A DNA stretch of 39,193 nucleotides from Chloroflexota bacterium. GTDB lineage: Bacteria > Chloroflexota > Anaerolineae > Epilineales > SHYO01. This document shows positions 28,230-37,449 of this stretch, piece after piece. The number at the start of each line of letters is the position of its first letter. Within the stretch, counting starts at the first letter, position 1. The notes under the pieces are model-generated. The model saw nothing but the letters and a program-made list of their open reading frames with translations, did not search any database and was not told where the DNA came from. The DNA lies in assembly GCA_009692745.1 (NCBI GenBank), contig SHYO01000017.1, positions 1 to 39,193 of the forward strand, read 5' to 3'. A program made the position numbers and the translations under genes.

Positions 28230-28516
28230 ATACCCTCCTTAATTGGCGGAATAAATAACAAATCTGCAATACATTTTACAGATAACTACTACAAATATGC
28301 AAATCTGGCTTAGAGATAGGGTAAACAGATAAACCAGCGCCAGAAAGCCAGTTTTTTCATGGCCCAGAAAGCATTTCATCTTGCATCATACAGTTTATAT
28401 CCGGTTAAAGTTCTAAGATAAAAAAGGGGGGCTATTATTTAACGTCATCAAAGCGGATATATGAGCAAAACCCGATGAATAGTAGAGATTAATAATCGGG
28501 AATTTTAATAAGAAAT

Positions 28517-28543
28517 GGGGCCAAACCTAGAAAGCATGGCCCC
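28517..28543 (-). terminator. Stem-loop terminator of the SIMPL-domain gene
   Basis: GGGGCCA (28517..28523) / TGGCCCC (28537..28543); minus-strand read continues ATTTCTTATT; lies just after the stop of the minus-strand gene. Confidence 0.5.
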
Positions 28544-28592
28544 GCCGCAAAAGGAAGAGGATAACTTTGGAAACAACTTCCCGAAATACCAG

Positions 28593-29381
28593 TTATTGCA
28601 TCAGGTACGTAACTTGGACCTCTACCTGGTACTGCACCTCACCTCCGGGAATCTGCACCGGGCTATCCATCACTGCCAATTTAGCGGAGGCAGCATAAGG
28701 TACCGGTGAAGTCGTCGGGACCTCACTCACACTCTGTACTGCCCCAAGCCTGACACCTGCCAGGCGAGCCAGTTCCTCTGCCTTGGCCTGGGCAGCTTGC
28801 ATGGCAGCCTGGCGGGCCTGGGACTCGACCGTCTTTGTATCCGAAAGGCTAAAGTTGATACCGTAGATGTTATTAGCACCGGCGCCTACGACGGCCTCCA
28901 TGATCTTGCCTAAGTTCTTCAGATTCCGCACCCTGACGCTCACGGTATTATTCACGTGATAAATCACCTCAGTTTGAGGCGTAGTCGTGGTCTGGGGCGC
29001 TCCGCTCTGTGGTGCTATGGTGGGTCGAGGCTCAGACGGGCGCTCAATATAGATATTATAGTTTGAGGTCTGAATATCCTTATCAGTAATTCCCACATTC
29101 TTAACCACATTGATGACGGCCTGCATCTTTTTGGCATTATCTAAACTTACTGTAACCGCATTATCGCCCTGGGTTTCGACCCCAATATTAATGGTGGCCA
29201 AATCCGGCGCAGCCGAACTGGAACCTTGGGATGAAACTGTAATTAAGCGAGCCTGGCTGTCGGGCGTCGGCGCCGCCATAGCAGCGGAATTCAAGCGCCC
29301 CTGGGGTAGGATAGCTGCTCCCACCACTATACCAATAACCAGAATCAATGCGGCTATTGCGATCCAATACCGCTTCTGCAT
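28593..29381 (-). CDS. SIMPL domain-containing (DUF541) exported protein
   Basis: ITVSSQGSSSAAPDLATINIGVETQGDNAVTVSLDNAKKMQAVINVVKNVGITDKDIQTSNYNIYIE; signal anchor at the N terminus. Confidence 0.88.
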   Translation of the reverse strand: MQKRYWIAIAALILVIGIVVGAAILPQGRLNSAAMAAPTPDSQARLITVSSQGSSSAAPDLATINIGVETQGDNAVTVSLDNAKKMQAVINVVKNVGITDKDIQTSNYNIYIERPSEPRPTIAPQSGAPQTTTTPQTEVIYHVNNTVSVRVRNLKNLGKIMEAVVGAGANNIYGINFSLSDTKTVESQARQAAMQAAQAKAEELARLAGVRLGAVQSVSEVPTTSPVPYAASAKLAVMDSPVQIPGGEVQYQVEVQVTYLMQ

Positions 29382-29490
29382 TTAAATCCTCCTCAAATCG
29401 GTTACAAATTCTTGATAACTATCTTGTCTCAATATTCCCTTACTTCTTATCACAGTACCAAGACGCCGCAAGGCGGAAGAAAGTTCCAAG

Positions 29491-29522
29491 AAAAAAAAGG
29501 GAATCTAGCTTCCCTTTTTTTT
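29491..29522 (-). terminator. Intrinsic terminator overlapping the pcrA stop codon
   Basis: AAAAAAAAGGGAA (29491..29503) / TTCCCTTTTTTTT (29510..29522), 6-nt loop; usable on both strands. Confidence 0.8.
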
Positions 29523-31763
29523 CAGCCGGGCATAGCTGGCTAAAAGACGTTTGACACCTCCTTGGGGGAAAGCTACGGTCACTTCAGTATCTCCATCAGA
29601 GGATGGCTTACTCTCTACCACCACCCCCTCGCCAAAAGTAGGATGTATCACCTTATCGCCCGCACGGAAAAAGGGATCTGCTGGTTTCCCATGAAGCTTC
29701 TCCTGATTTCCCCCACCAGCTCTGGCAGACCCAGGTTGAACATCACGTACCCGGACGCGGGCCTTAGGCAGTTCTTCCCGCGCCCCCGCCCGCCCGCCAG
29801 TTTCTTCCTGCTGAGTCCAATTCTTAACAAGAGAGCGCGGAATATCCAACAAAAAACGGCTGGGGCCGCGCACTTCGGAACGTCCCCATTGCGTGCGACG
29901 GAAGGCATACAGCAGGTAGACCAGTTGTCGCGCCCTGGTAATACCCACATATGCCAGGCGACGCTCTTCTTCCAACTCTTCTGGAGATTCTGCTGAGCGA
30001 CTGTGGGGCAGGATGCCCTCTTCGACGCCGGTGATAAATACAATCGGGAATTCCAATCCTTTGGCCGTATGCAGCGTCATCAGGGTGACAGCATGGCTGC
30101 CCTCGCGCACTTCATCCTGATCTGAGACCAGGGCGACATCAGACAGAAATTCCGCCAGAGATTCACCAGGCTCCAGACCAGTAAATTGAGAGGCCACATT
30201 ACGCAACTCCATCACATTCTCCCAACGATCCTCAGCGTCCTCTTCCCGGTCCAGGTATTCCCGGTAATTAATGGTACTCAAGATCCAATCGATGAGATTG
30301 GCCGGATCCATACTTGCAGCATGCTCAATCCCTGCCTCAATCAGTTCCAGGAAGGATAGTAAGGGACGGGCAGACCGGCTATCGAGAGACTCTACCTCAG
30401 GGGCTTCAGGGTGATCTCGCAATAAACGCAATACCCCTATAATCGACATCCTATACCTGGTAGCGACCGTTGAAATCAGTTGCATGCTCTTGCTGCCAAT
30501 ACCCCGTGTAGGAACATTGATGATACGGTCCAAGCTCACACTATCCGCGGGATTTTGTAGCAATCGCAGGTACGCCAGGACATCTTTTACTTCGCGCCGC
30601 TCGTAGAAACGCACAGCACCGACCAACCGGTAAGGAATACTCTTGCGGACGAAGGCACTTTCCAGAGTGGCGGATTGGGCATTTGTGCGGTACATGACGG
30701 CACAATCCCCCGGTGTGGCGATCTTACGTGCTTGCAATCGGGCAATTTCACTGACCACGAATTGGGCTTCATCTTCTTCGTTGTAGGCTTCATAAATGTA
30801 GATAGGTGTGCCCTTACTATTCTCGGTCCACAGTTTTTTGGGTTTGCGTTGCTGATTAGCGGCAATCAATGCCGAGGCCGCATCCAGGATCATCTGTGTC
30901 GAGCGATAATTTTGTTCCAGCGTGATTACCTGGGCATCGGGAAAATCCTTTTCGAAATTCAGGATGTTACGGATATCGGCGTTGCGCCAGGAATAGATCG
31001 ATTGGTCGGGATCGCCCACCACAAAAAGATTCCGGTGCTCTTTGGCCAGTAATTGGACCAGATAGTACTGCAAGGGATTCGTATCCTGAAACTCATCTAC
31101 CATGATATATTGGAAGCGCCGTTGATAGCGCGCCAATACTTCCGGATTCCGGCGCAACAATAGGAGCACCTCCAGCAGCAAATCATCGAAATCCAGGGCA
31201 TTATTCGTGCGCAAAATCTCCTGGTACCGTTGGTAGACGCGCTTCACCACTTCTAAACGATATTCCGGGGTTGGGAATTCTTCGGGAGACTGGGCTTCGC
31301 TCTTGGCGCGGGAAATGGCGGCCAACATCGAAGCTGGGCGGTAAAGTTTGTCATTGAGATTTAGGGCATCCAAGGCTTGCTTAACTACCTTGACCTGGTC
31401 CTCCCGGTCATAAATCGCAAAGCTGCGATCAAACGTAAGATATTCCGCCTCGCGACGAAGTATGCGCGTGCAAATCGCATGAAACGTGCCAATGTTCAGT
31501 TGATCGAGTCTCTGCTGCCCAATGAGCTGCTCAAGACGGTGGCGCATCTCCCGGGCAGCCTTATTGGTGAATGTGACAGCCAGGATATTGTAGGATGGGA
31601 TTCCGTAATCCAGTACCAGGTGGGCTACTCGCTGCGTCAATACTCTGGTTTTGCCAGAACCGGGGCCTGCCACGACCAGCACAGGTCCTTGCACTTTCTC
31701 CACTGCCTGCTTTTGTTGCGGATTCAAACCTTCAAAAGTTGAAGTCATCTTTTCCTCGTCCAT
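29505..31763 (-). CDS. pcrA: UvrD/PcrA-type ATP-dependent DNA helicase
   Basis: LNPQQKQAVEKVQGPVLVVAGPGSGKTRVLTQRVA (Walker A), DEFQDTNPLQY, VGDPDQSIYSWRNAD, TLHTAKGLEFPIVFITGVEEGILPH. Confidence 0.95.
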   Translation of the reverse strand: MDEEKMTSTFEGLNPQQKQAVEKVQGPVLVVAGPGSGKTRVLTQRVAHLVLDYGIPSYNILAVTFTNKAAREMRHRLEQLIGQQRLDQLNIGTFHAICTRILRREAEYLTFDRSFAIYDREDQVKVVKQALDALNLNDKLYRPASMLAAISRAKSEAQSPEEFPTPEYRLEVVKRVYQRYQEILRTNNALDFDDLLLEVLLLLRRNPEVLARYQRRFQYIMVDEFQDTNPLQYYLVQLLAKEHRNLFVVGDPDQSIYSWRNADIRNILNFEKDFPDAQVITLEQNYRSTQMILDAASALIAANQQRKPKKLWTENSKGTPIYIYEAYNEEDEAQFVVSEIARLQARKIATPGDCAVMYRTNAQSATLESAFVRKSIPYRLVGAVRFYERREVKDVLAYLRLLQNPADSVSLDRIINVPTRGIGSKSMQLISTVATRYRMSIIGVLRLLRDHPEAPEVESLDSRSARPLLSFLELIEAGIEHAASMDPANLIDWILSTINYREYLDREEDAEDRWENVMELRNVASQFTGLEPGESLAEFLSDVALVSDQDEVREGSHAVTLMTLHTAKGLEFPIVFITGVEEGILPHSRSAESPEELEEERRLAYVGITRARQLVYLLYAFRRTQWGRSEVRGPSRFLLDIPRSLVKNWTQQEETGGRAGAREELPKARVRVRDVQPGSARAGGGNQEKLHGKPADPFFRAGDKVIHPTFGEGVVVESKPSSDGDTEVTVAFPQGGVKRLLASYARLKKKGS

Positions 31764-31805
31764 TTAGCCTCACGCAGATACCCCGGCTGTTGGAAACCGG
31801 GTGCA

Positions 31806-31840
31806 GAGAAGGGAAATAGCTGGCTTGCTATTCCCTTCTC
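31806..31840 (+). terminator. Stem-loop with downstream T-run on the + strand
   Basis: GAGAAGGGAAATAGC / GCTATTCCCTTCTC (one bulged A), followed by GATTTTT. Confidence 0.4.
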
Positions 31841-31849
31841 GATTTTTCA

Positions 31850-32344
31850 GATTGTCGGAAAAGACCAGACGCGTATTAAATATATCACCGGAATCTACGT
31901 GACCAAAAAACTGCAACCGGATCCCAATCTCTAACACTGATCCCTGGGCAGCGGCTACCGGCTGAATAGCCACAGGCGTCCAGCGAACCTCAGCACCTGC
32001 CGCCCCGGTTTCCACCTGGTTGATTTCCACCAGCGGGACACCATTATGCATCTGAATGGCTACTTCCCAGTGGCGTTGAATCCTAGCAGGGTCTTGGGAT
32101 CGCTGGTGTGGCCATAGCGGGAGAAATTGCTGCCGATCTTTTGGCCTGCGCCCCCTATATAAATGGCCGCGAAAACAGTGTCAGGCATATCTGACCAGGG
32201 CTGACGGGCCTCTAGCTTAAAATATAAGTCCCGGTGCCAAATGCCAGACTGGACATGGCCTGGTTGGCAGGCTGGACATGGCCTGGTTGGCAGGCTGGCT
32301 AACGCCACCCGTGAAGGAGTATAGCCCGGCCTTAGCCTACTCAT
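31850..32344 (-). pseudogene. Frameshifted remnant of a DOMON/glucodextranase-like C-terminal domain (possibly glycoside hydrolase-associated)
   Basis: Two minus-strand ORFs join across a frame change near 32066..32072: ...LYFKLEARQPWSDMPDTVFAAIYIGG...KTLLGFNAT | EVAIQMHNGVPLVEINQ...VLEIGIRLQFFGHVDSGDIFNTRLVFSD. No upstream body of the gene is present. Confidence 0.5.
32251..32296. repeat. Two perfect tandem copies of a 23-bp unit
   Basis: GGACATGGCCTGGTTGGCAGGCT at 32251..32273 and 32274..32296. Confidence 0.95.
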
Positions 32345-32367
32345 CGGCAGGATTCACCCGCCCAGCG

Positions 32368-33063
32368 ATGATTCTGCTGAGAAACAGTTAGGCCGGAAGT
32401 AAAGCAGGTGCTAAGCAGGCTAAGCTGGCAGGGCGGGTGCCTTTGGGACGTTCGCCCATCAGCCAGACTACAGCACGTTTCATATTGACCGCTATCGCTG
32501 TAAGCAGGGCTTGCCGGTGGGTCCCGTCGGTGCGTTGCTGACCCCCTGGGCGCAGCAACTTTAAGTCCAGTAGCCGCTGCAATACCTGCTGCCCGGCGGC
32601 ATGCGCCACCAGGCGCTGGCGAAAGTCGCATAGTAGTGAGGAATCGAAGCCGGCATCTTCCAGCGGCAAATGCAGCGCATATTTCCATTCGATCCGCCCG
32701 CGCACCGCATCGACCGCTGCCCGGCCGGACAGGTCTTCCATGAACTGCAAGAGGGTCACCAGGGCCAGCAGCGCCGCAGAGCAAGCCGGTGCGCCATCCG
32801 CCGCGTAGAGCTGGGTGAAATCGGTATCTGTAAAGAGCGTGCTGATCTGGTCCCCCAGCGTGAGGTAGAGATGACCTTTTTTGAAGACCTTCCTGGCCAG
32901 TTGAGCGGTATCTTCCGGCAGAGGCGGAAAGCATCCGGGCTGAAGCGACATGGCTACTTCCTTACAGGGATCTGTCTTTGTCGGGTTACGGAGCTATTTT
33001 GCCCCAATTAGGTCTCTAATGCATACTGGTACTTTGGCCCTTACTGCTTGCCAGCAGAATCAT
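32368..33063 (-). mobile_element. Internally deleted IS1182-like element with terminal inverted repeats
   Basis: Left end ATGATTCTGCTGAGAAACAGTTAGGCC (32368..32394) versus reverse complement of right end 33037..33063 ATGATTCTGCTGGCAAGCAGTAAGGGC: 22/27 identities, first 12 identical. Transposase remnant lies between. Confidence 0.75.
32388..32951 (-). pseudogene. IS1182-family-like transposase, in-frame internal deletion of most of the catalytic domain
   Basis: N-terminal DUF772-like region (FTQLYAADGAPACSAALLALVTLLQFMEDLSGRAAVDAVRGRIEWKYALHLPLEDAGFDSSLLCDFRQRL) runs to QQRTDGTH and then directly into a C-terminal-like HRQALLTAIAVNMKRAVVWL. Confidence 0.75.
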
Positions 33064-33107
33064 TCATCACCGGCCTGGTTCTTTCCAACTTGTGAACCTG
33101 CCAACCT

Positions 33108-34775
33108 TTAAATTCTCAACACCGCCCCTTCACTGGCGCTGGTGGCCATGGCGGCATAGCGCTTTAGCCAGCCGGTCAACCCCTCGGGCTGCTTGGGGAT
33201 CCAGCCCTGGCGCCGCTCTTCTATTTCTGCGGCGCTCAGCTCGACATTGAGCTTGCCCTGGGGAATATCGATGGCAACCATGTCGCCGTTGCGGATCACG
33301 CCAATCGGGCCGCCGGCCGCCGCTTCCGGCGACACGTGGCCGATGCAGGCGCCGCGCGTACCGCCGGAGAAGCGCCCGTCGGTAATCAAGGCGACGCTGC
33401 CGCCCAAACCCAGGCCCATGATGTTGGAGGTGGGCGCCAGCATCTCCTGCATGCCCGGCCCGCCTTTAGGACCTTCGTAGCGGATCACCACCACCATACC
33501 GGATTTCACTTCGCCGTTGAGGATGCCACGGTTAGCAGCATCGTGGGACTCGTAGACGATAGCCGGGCCGCGATGGACCAACATCTCCTTTACCACGCCG
33601 GCGGCCTTCACCACCGCGCCTTCCGGGGCCAGGTTGCCGAAAAGCACGGCCAGGCCGCCGGTCTGGCTATAGGGATTTTCCAGCGGGCGGATGCAATCCT
33701 TATCCTGGCTCTCGCAGCCGTAGATGTTCTCGCCCAGGGTGTGGCCGGTGACGGTCATCTGATCCAGGTGGAGAATACCGGGTCGCTTGGCCAGCTCCCA
33801 TAGGATCGCCGAGACGCCGCCAGCTCGGTCCACATCTTCCACGTGGTAAGGGGAGGAGGGGGAGACTTTACAGATATTTGGCACGCGGGCGGCCACCTCG
33901 TTGATGCGGCTCAGTGGGTAATCAATCTCGGCTTCGATGGCGATGGCGATGCCGTGCAGCACCGTATTCGTCGAGCCGCCCATAGCCATATCCAACGCAT
34001 AGGCGTTGTCGATCGCCTCGGGTGTCACAATATCGCGCGGCTTGATATCCAGGCGGATCAGCTCCATCAATTGCGCGGCCGCCTGCCGCGCCAGCTCCTC
34101 GCGGCGCGGGTCGATAGCCAGGATGGTGCCGTTGCCCGGCAGAGCCATCCCCAACGCCTCGCAGAGACAGTTCATTGAGTTGGCGGTGAACATGCCGGAG
34201 CACGAGCCGCAGGTGGGGCAACTGAAATCTTCCAATTCTTTGAGCTGCCGCTCGTCGATCTTGCCGGCTTTGAAAGCCCCCACCCCCTCGAAGACGCTGA
34301 TCAAATCGACAGCCTTGCCGCCCGGCGTCCGGCCGGCGGCCATCGCCCCACCCGAGATGAAAATGGTGGGCACGTTGAGGCGCATGGCCCCCATCAGCAT
34401 GCCGGGGACGATCTTGTCGCAGTTCGGGATACAGATCATGCCATCGAACCAGTGGGCCTTGACCATGGTCTCGACCGAGTCGGCGATGATCTCCCGGCTG
34501 GGGAGACTATATTTCATGCCGACGTGCCCCATAGCAATCCCATCATCGACCCCAATCGTATTAAACATGAAGGGCACGCCGCCGGCCGCCTTTATAGCCG
34601 CCCGCACCACTTCGCCGAAGGCATTCAGATGGACATGGCCCGGGATGATATCCACATAGGAGTTGGAAATGGCGATGAAGGGTTTGCCCATATCCTCATC
34701 CTTCACGCCGGTGGCCTTGAGCAAGCTGCGATGGGGGGCGCGTTCGAAGCCGCGCTTGATCATATCACTACGCAT
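33108..34775 (-). CDS. ilvD: Dihydroxy-acid dehydratase
   Basis: [114 protein letters not shown]. Confidence 0.97.
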   Translation of the reverse strand: MRSDMIKRGFERAPHRSLLKATGVKDEDMGKPFIAISNSYVDIIPGHVHLNAFGEVVRAAIKAAGGVPFMFNTIGVDDGIAMGHVGMKYSLPSREIIADSVETMVKAHWFDGMICIPNCDKIVPGMLMGAMRLNVPTIFISGGAMAAGRTPGGKAVDLISVFEGVGAFKAGKIDERQLKELEDFSCPTCGSCSGMFTANSMNCLCEALGMALPGNGTILAIDPRREELARQAAAQLMELIRLDIKPRDIVTPEAIDNAYALDMAMGGSTNTVLHGIAIAIEAEIDYPLSRINEVAARVPNICKVSPSSPYHVEDVDRAGGVSAILWELAKRPGILHLDQMTVTGHTLGENIYGCESQDKDCIRPLENPYSQTGGLAVLFGNLAPEGAVVKAAGVVKEMLVHRGPAIVYESHDAANRGILNGEVKSGMVVVIRYEGPKGGPGMQEMLAPTSNIMGLGLGGSVALITDGRFSGGTRGACIGHVSPEAAAGGPIGVIRNGDMVAIDIPQGKLNVELSAAEIEERRQGWIPKQPEGLTGWLKRYAAMATSASEGAVLRI

Positions 34776-34787
34776 ACGTCTCTCCTT

Positions 34788-35876
34788 TTATAAATGCGTA
34801 CACACAAGGTCGCCCATGTCGCTGGTGCTGGTAATGGCGCCACCGGGACCGACGATATCTTTGGTGCGATACCCTGCCTGCAACACCTTTTCTACCGCCG
34901 CCTCGACACGGGCAGCTTCCGGCTCCAACCCCAGGGAGTAGCGCAGCAGCAAGGCGGAGCTCAGAATCGTAGCCAGGGGATTGGCGATCCCCAACCCCGC
35001 AATATCGGGCGCCGTGCCGTGGATTGGCTCGTAGAGTCCCAGCGGCCGGCCGAAGCGGTTGAGATTGGCGCCTATAGAGGCCGAAGGCAACATGCCCATC
35101 GAGCCGGCCAACATAGAGGCTTCATCAGAGAGGATATCGCCGAACATATTCTCGGTGGCGATGACATCGAAATCTCCCGGGCGCCGGATCAGGTGCATCG
35201 AACAGGCATCGACCAGGATATCTTCCATAGTCACGTCGGGGAAATCCCGCGCTACTTCGTGGGTAATCTCGCGCCACAGCCGGCTGGTCTCCAGCACATT
35301 GGCTTTGTCGACGGAAGTCAGCTTCTTACGCCGGTTTTGGGCCAATTCAAAGCCCAGCCGCACCAGGCGCGTAATTTCCGCCTCGGAATAATAGAGAGTA
35401 TCGACCGCTTCACGGTTGGGCGGTTCGCCGCGCCGCTCTTTGGGCTCGCCGAAGTACAGGCCGCCGGTCAGCTCCCGCAGAATAATCAGGTCGACATCTT
35501 TAACCACCTCAGGTTTGAGCGTCGAGGCATTGATCAGCGCCGCATAGACCTTGACCGGGCGGATATTGGCATATAAGGCCAGCTCGCGCCGCACACCCAA
35601 CAGGGCCATTTCCGGGCGCTGCTTCGCGCGCGGGTCGCTCCATTTTGGTCCGCCCACGGCGCCCAACAGCACAGCATCGCACCGCCGCGTCAATGCCAAT
35701 GTCTCGGGCGGTAAAGCCACCCCGGTTTGATCGATGGCTATACCGCCCAGCAGGCCCTCGCGGAATTCAAATTGGTGGCCGAATAGTCGCCCCACGGCTT
35801 TCAAAACCTTGACACCTTCGGCGACCACATCCGGCCCAATGCCGTCACCGCCAACCCTGGCTATTGTAGCTTGCAT
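34788..35876 (-). CDS. leuB: 3-isopropylmalate dehydrogenase
   Basis: [114 protein letters not shown]. Confidence 0.97.
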   Translation of the reverse strand: MQATIARVGGDGIGPDVVAEGVKVLKAVGRLFGHQFEFREGLLGGIAIDQTGVALPPETLALTRRCDAVLLGAVGGPKWSDPRAKQRPEMALLGVRRELALYANIRPVKVYAALINASTLKPEVVKDVDLIILRELTGGLYFGEPKERRGEPPNREAVDTLYYSEAEITRLVRLGFELAQNRRKKLTSVDKANVLETSRLWREITHEVARDFPDVTMEDILVDACSMHLIRRPGDFDVIATENMFGDILSDEASMLAGSMGMLPSASIGANLNRFGRPLGLYEPIHGTAPDIAGLGIANPLATILSSALLLRYSLGLEPEAARVEAAVEKVLQAGYRTKDIVGPGGAITSTSDMGDLVCTHL

Positions 35877-36027
35877 AGATACCCCCCAATTAGTATGGGC
35901 TCCGATGATAACATATGTGATGGGGTTGGGTCAATTTATGAGCCGTAAAACCCCACTGGATTTTTTAGGTATTTAGGCGTATCCTTGGGCTGATAACCGC
36001 CCCGTCCCTCCACATGGCGGTCGTTAA

Positions 36028-36043
36028 GCTGAGTACTCTCAGC
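36028..36043. repeat. GCTGAGTACTCTCAGC (dispersed family, copy 5)
   Basis: Exact 16-mer in the divergent leuB / MgtE_N-CBS intergenic region. Confidence 0.9.
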
Positions 36044-36169
36044 ATACTGCCTCAGAAGTATTTTTGGACGATCAAAGCATTGTCCAACCGGGTTTAAGAC
36101 TGCGCGTTGACGAAGATTCATGGTAATTTGCCAAGGACAAGGTCCCTATCCCTGCCGCCGAGGTGCGCC

Positions 36170-37426
36170 ATGCCTTACGTAAGTGATTTGATGGGAAAAC
36201 CGGTTGCTGATATCGATGGAGAGCGTGTGGGCCAGGTGGAAGATTTGATTGCTGCCGCACGCGATGATATGCCCTTGCCACAGCTTAAAGCCCTGGTCGT
36301 CAAGCGACAACGCGGCCTGCTCATCGTCCCGCTCAGTGCCGTAGCGGTCTTGATCGCCCCGGCAATTCCTTTGACGCTGCGCCTGGACCAGATTATCCCG
36401 CTGAGTCCTGATGAGCGGGATTTCTACCTGGTGCGGGATATCCTGGATAAACAGATTATCGACATCAACGGGGTCCGCTTGGTGCGGGTGAACGATGTAG
36501 AGATTGTGCGGGTCGGCAACCATTTCTACATTTCGAACGTCGATATTGGCGGCCTGGGCCTCTTGCGCCGCCTGGGATTGGCCCGCCTCACCCAAAAGAT
36601 CGTCGCGCGCCTGGGCCGGGAGTTGCCCCCCGGCATGATCTCCTGGCATGATATGGAGCGCTTGCCCGGCAGCCAGACAATGCGCCTGCGGGTGCCCAGC
36701 GACAAAATAACCAATCTGCATCCGGCCGACCTGGCCGAGATTCTCAGCGACCTCAGCCGGGCGGAGAGCAGCAAATTTCTGGAATCGCTGGATGTTAAAA
36801 CCGTGGCCGATACGCTGGAAGCCGTCGAGCCGGAATTCCAGGCGAACCTGGTCGAAACCATGGACGACGAAAGGGTCGCCGACGTCTTGGGGGAGATGTC
36901 CCCCGATGAGGCCGCCGATCTGCTGGCAGAATTGCCCGAGGATCGCAGCGAAGAGCTGCTCAGGTTAATGGAGGACGAAGACGCGCAGGATGTACGCAAG
37001 CTGCTGGCCTACCCGGAAGATTCGGCCGGCGGCATCATGACCACCGAATATATTGCTCTGTCACCCAAACTAACCGCCGCCGAGGCCATCCAGGTGCTGC
37101 GCGAGACGGCCCATGAAGCCGAAACCATCTTCTATATTTACATAACCGATGTGGAAAATCACCTGTTGGGGGTCCTTTCGCTGCGCGACCTGGTGCTGGC
37201 CCAGCCAGAAACCCCGATTACCGATTTTATGCACCAGCGTATGGTGAGTGTGAATTTGCTCGACGCCCAAGACAAGGTGGCGGAGATGATCTCTAAGTAT
37301 AACTTGGTAGCCGTGCCGGTAGTGGATGACGACCACCGGCTGCAGGGGATTGTTACCGCCGACGATGCGCTGGACAAAATCATCCCTACTGCCTGGAAAA
37401 AACGCCTGCCGCGCCTATACCATTAA
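36170..37426 (+). CDS. PRC-barrel + MgtE N-terminal domain + CBS-pair soluble protein (no MgtE channel domain)
   Basis: PRC-like MPYVSDLMGKPVADIDGERVGQVEDLI; MgtE_N-like LHPADLAEILSDLSRAESSKFLESLDVKTVADTLEAVEPE...MSPDEAADLLAELPEDRSEELLRLM; MTTEYIALSPKLTAAEAIQVLRE CBS pair; ends at KKRLPRLYH with no TM helices. Confidence 0.88.
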   Translation: MPYVSDLMGKPVADIDGERVGQVEDLIAAARDDMPLPQLKALVVKRQRGLLIVPLSAVAVLIAPAIPLTLRLDQIIPLSPDERDFYLVRDILDKQIIDINGVRLVRVNDVEIVRVGNHFYISNVDIGGLGLLRRLGLARLTQKIVARLGRELPPGMISWHDMERLPGSQTMRLRVPSDKITNLHPADLAEILSDLSRAESSKFLESLDVKTVADTLEAVEPEFQANLVETMDDERVADVLGEMSPDEAADLLAELPEDRSEELLRLMEDEDAQDVRKLLAYPEDSAGGIMTTEYIALSPKLTAAEAIQVLRETAHEAETIFYIYITDVENHLLGVLSLRDLVLAQPETPITDFMHQRMVSVNLLDAQDKVAEMISKYNLVAVPVVDDDHRLQGIVTADDALDKIIPTAWKKRLPRLYH

Positions 37427-37449
37427 CGCACCGTAAGGATTAAAGTGCT

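Noticed and set aside
33336-34178. Plus-strand ORFs antisense to ilvD (155, 111 aa) and the 260-aa ORF antisense to leuB
   Set aside because: Clear shadow ORFs of well-conserved minus-strand enzymes.
35877-36169. Possible T-box or attenuator leader upstream of leuB-ilvD
   Set aside because: Only a 7-bp TGGGGTT/AACCCCA stem (35921..35955) seen; no T-box consensus or leucine-codon leader peptide recognised.
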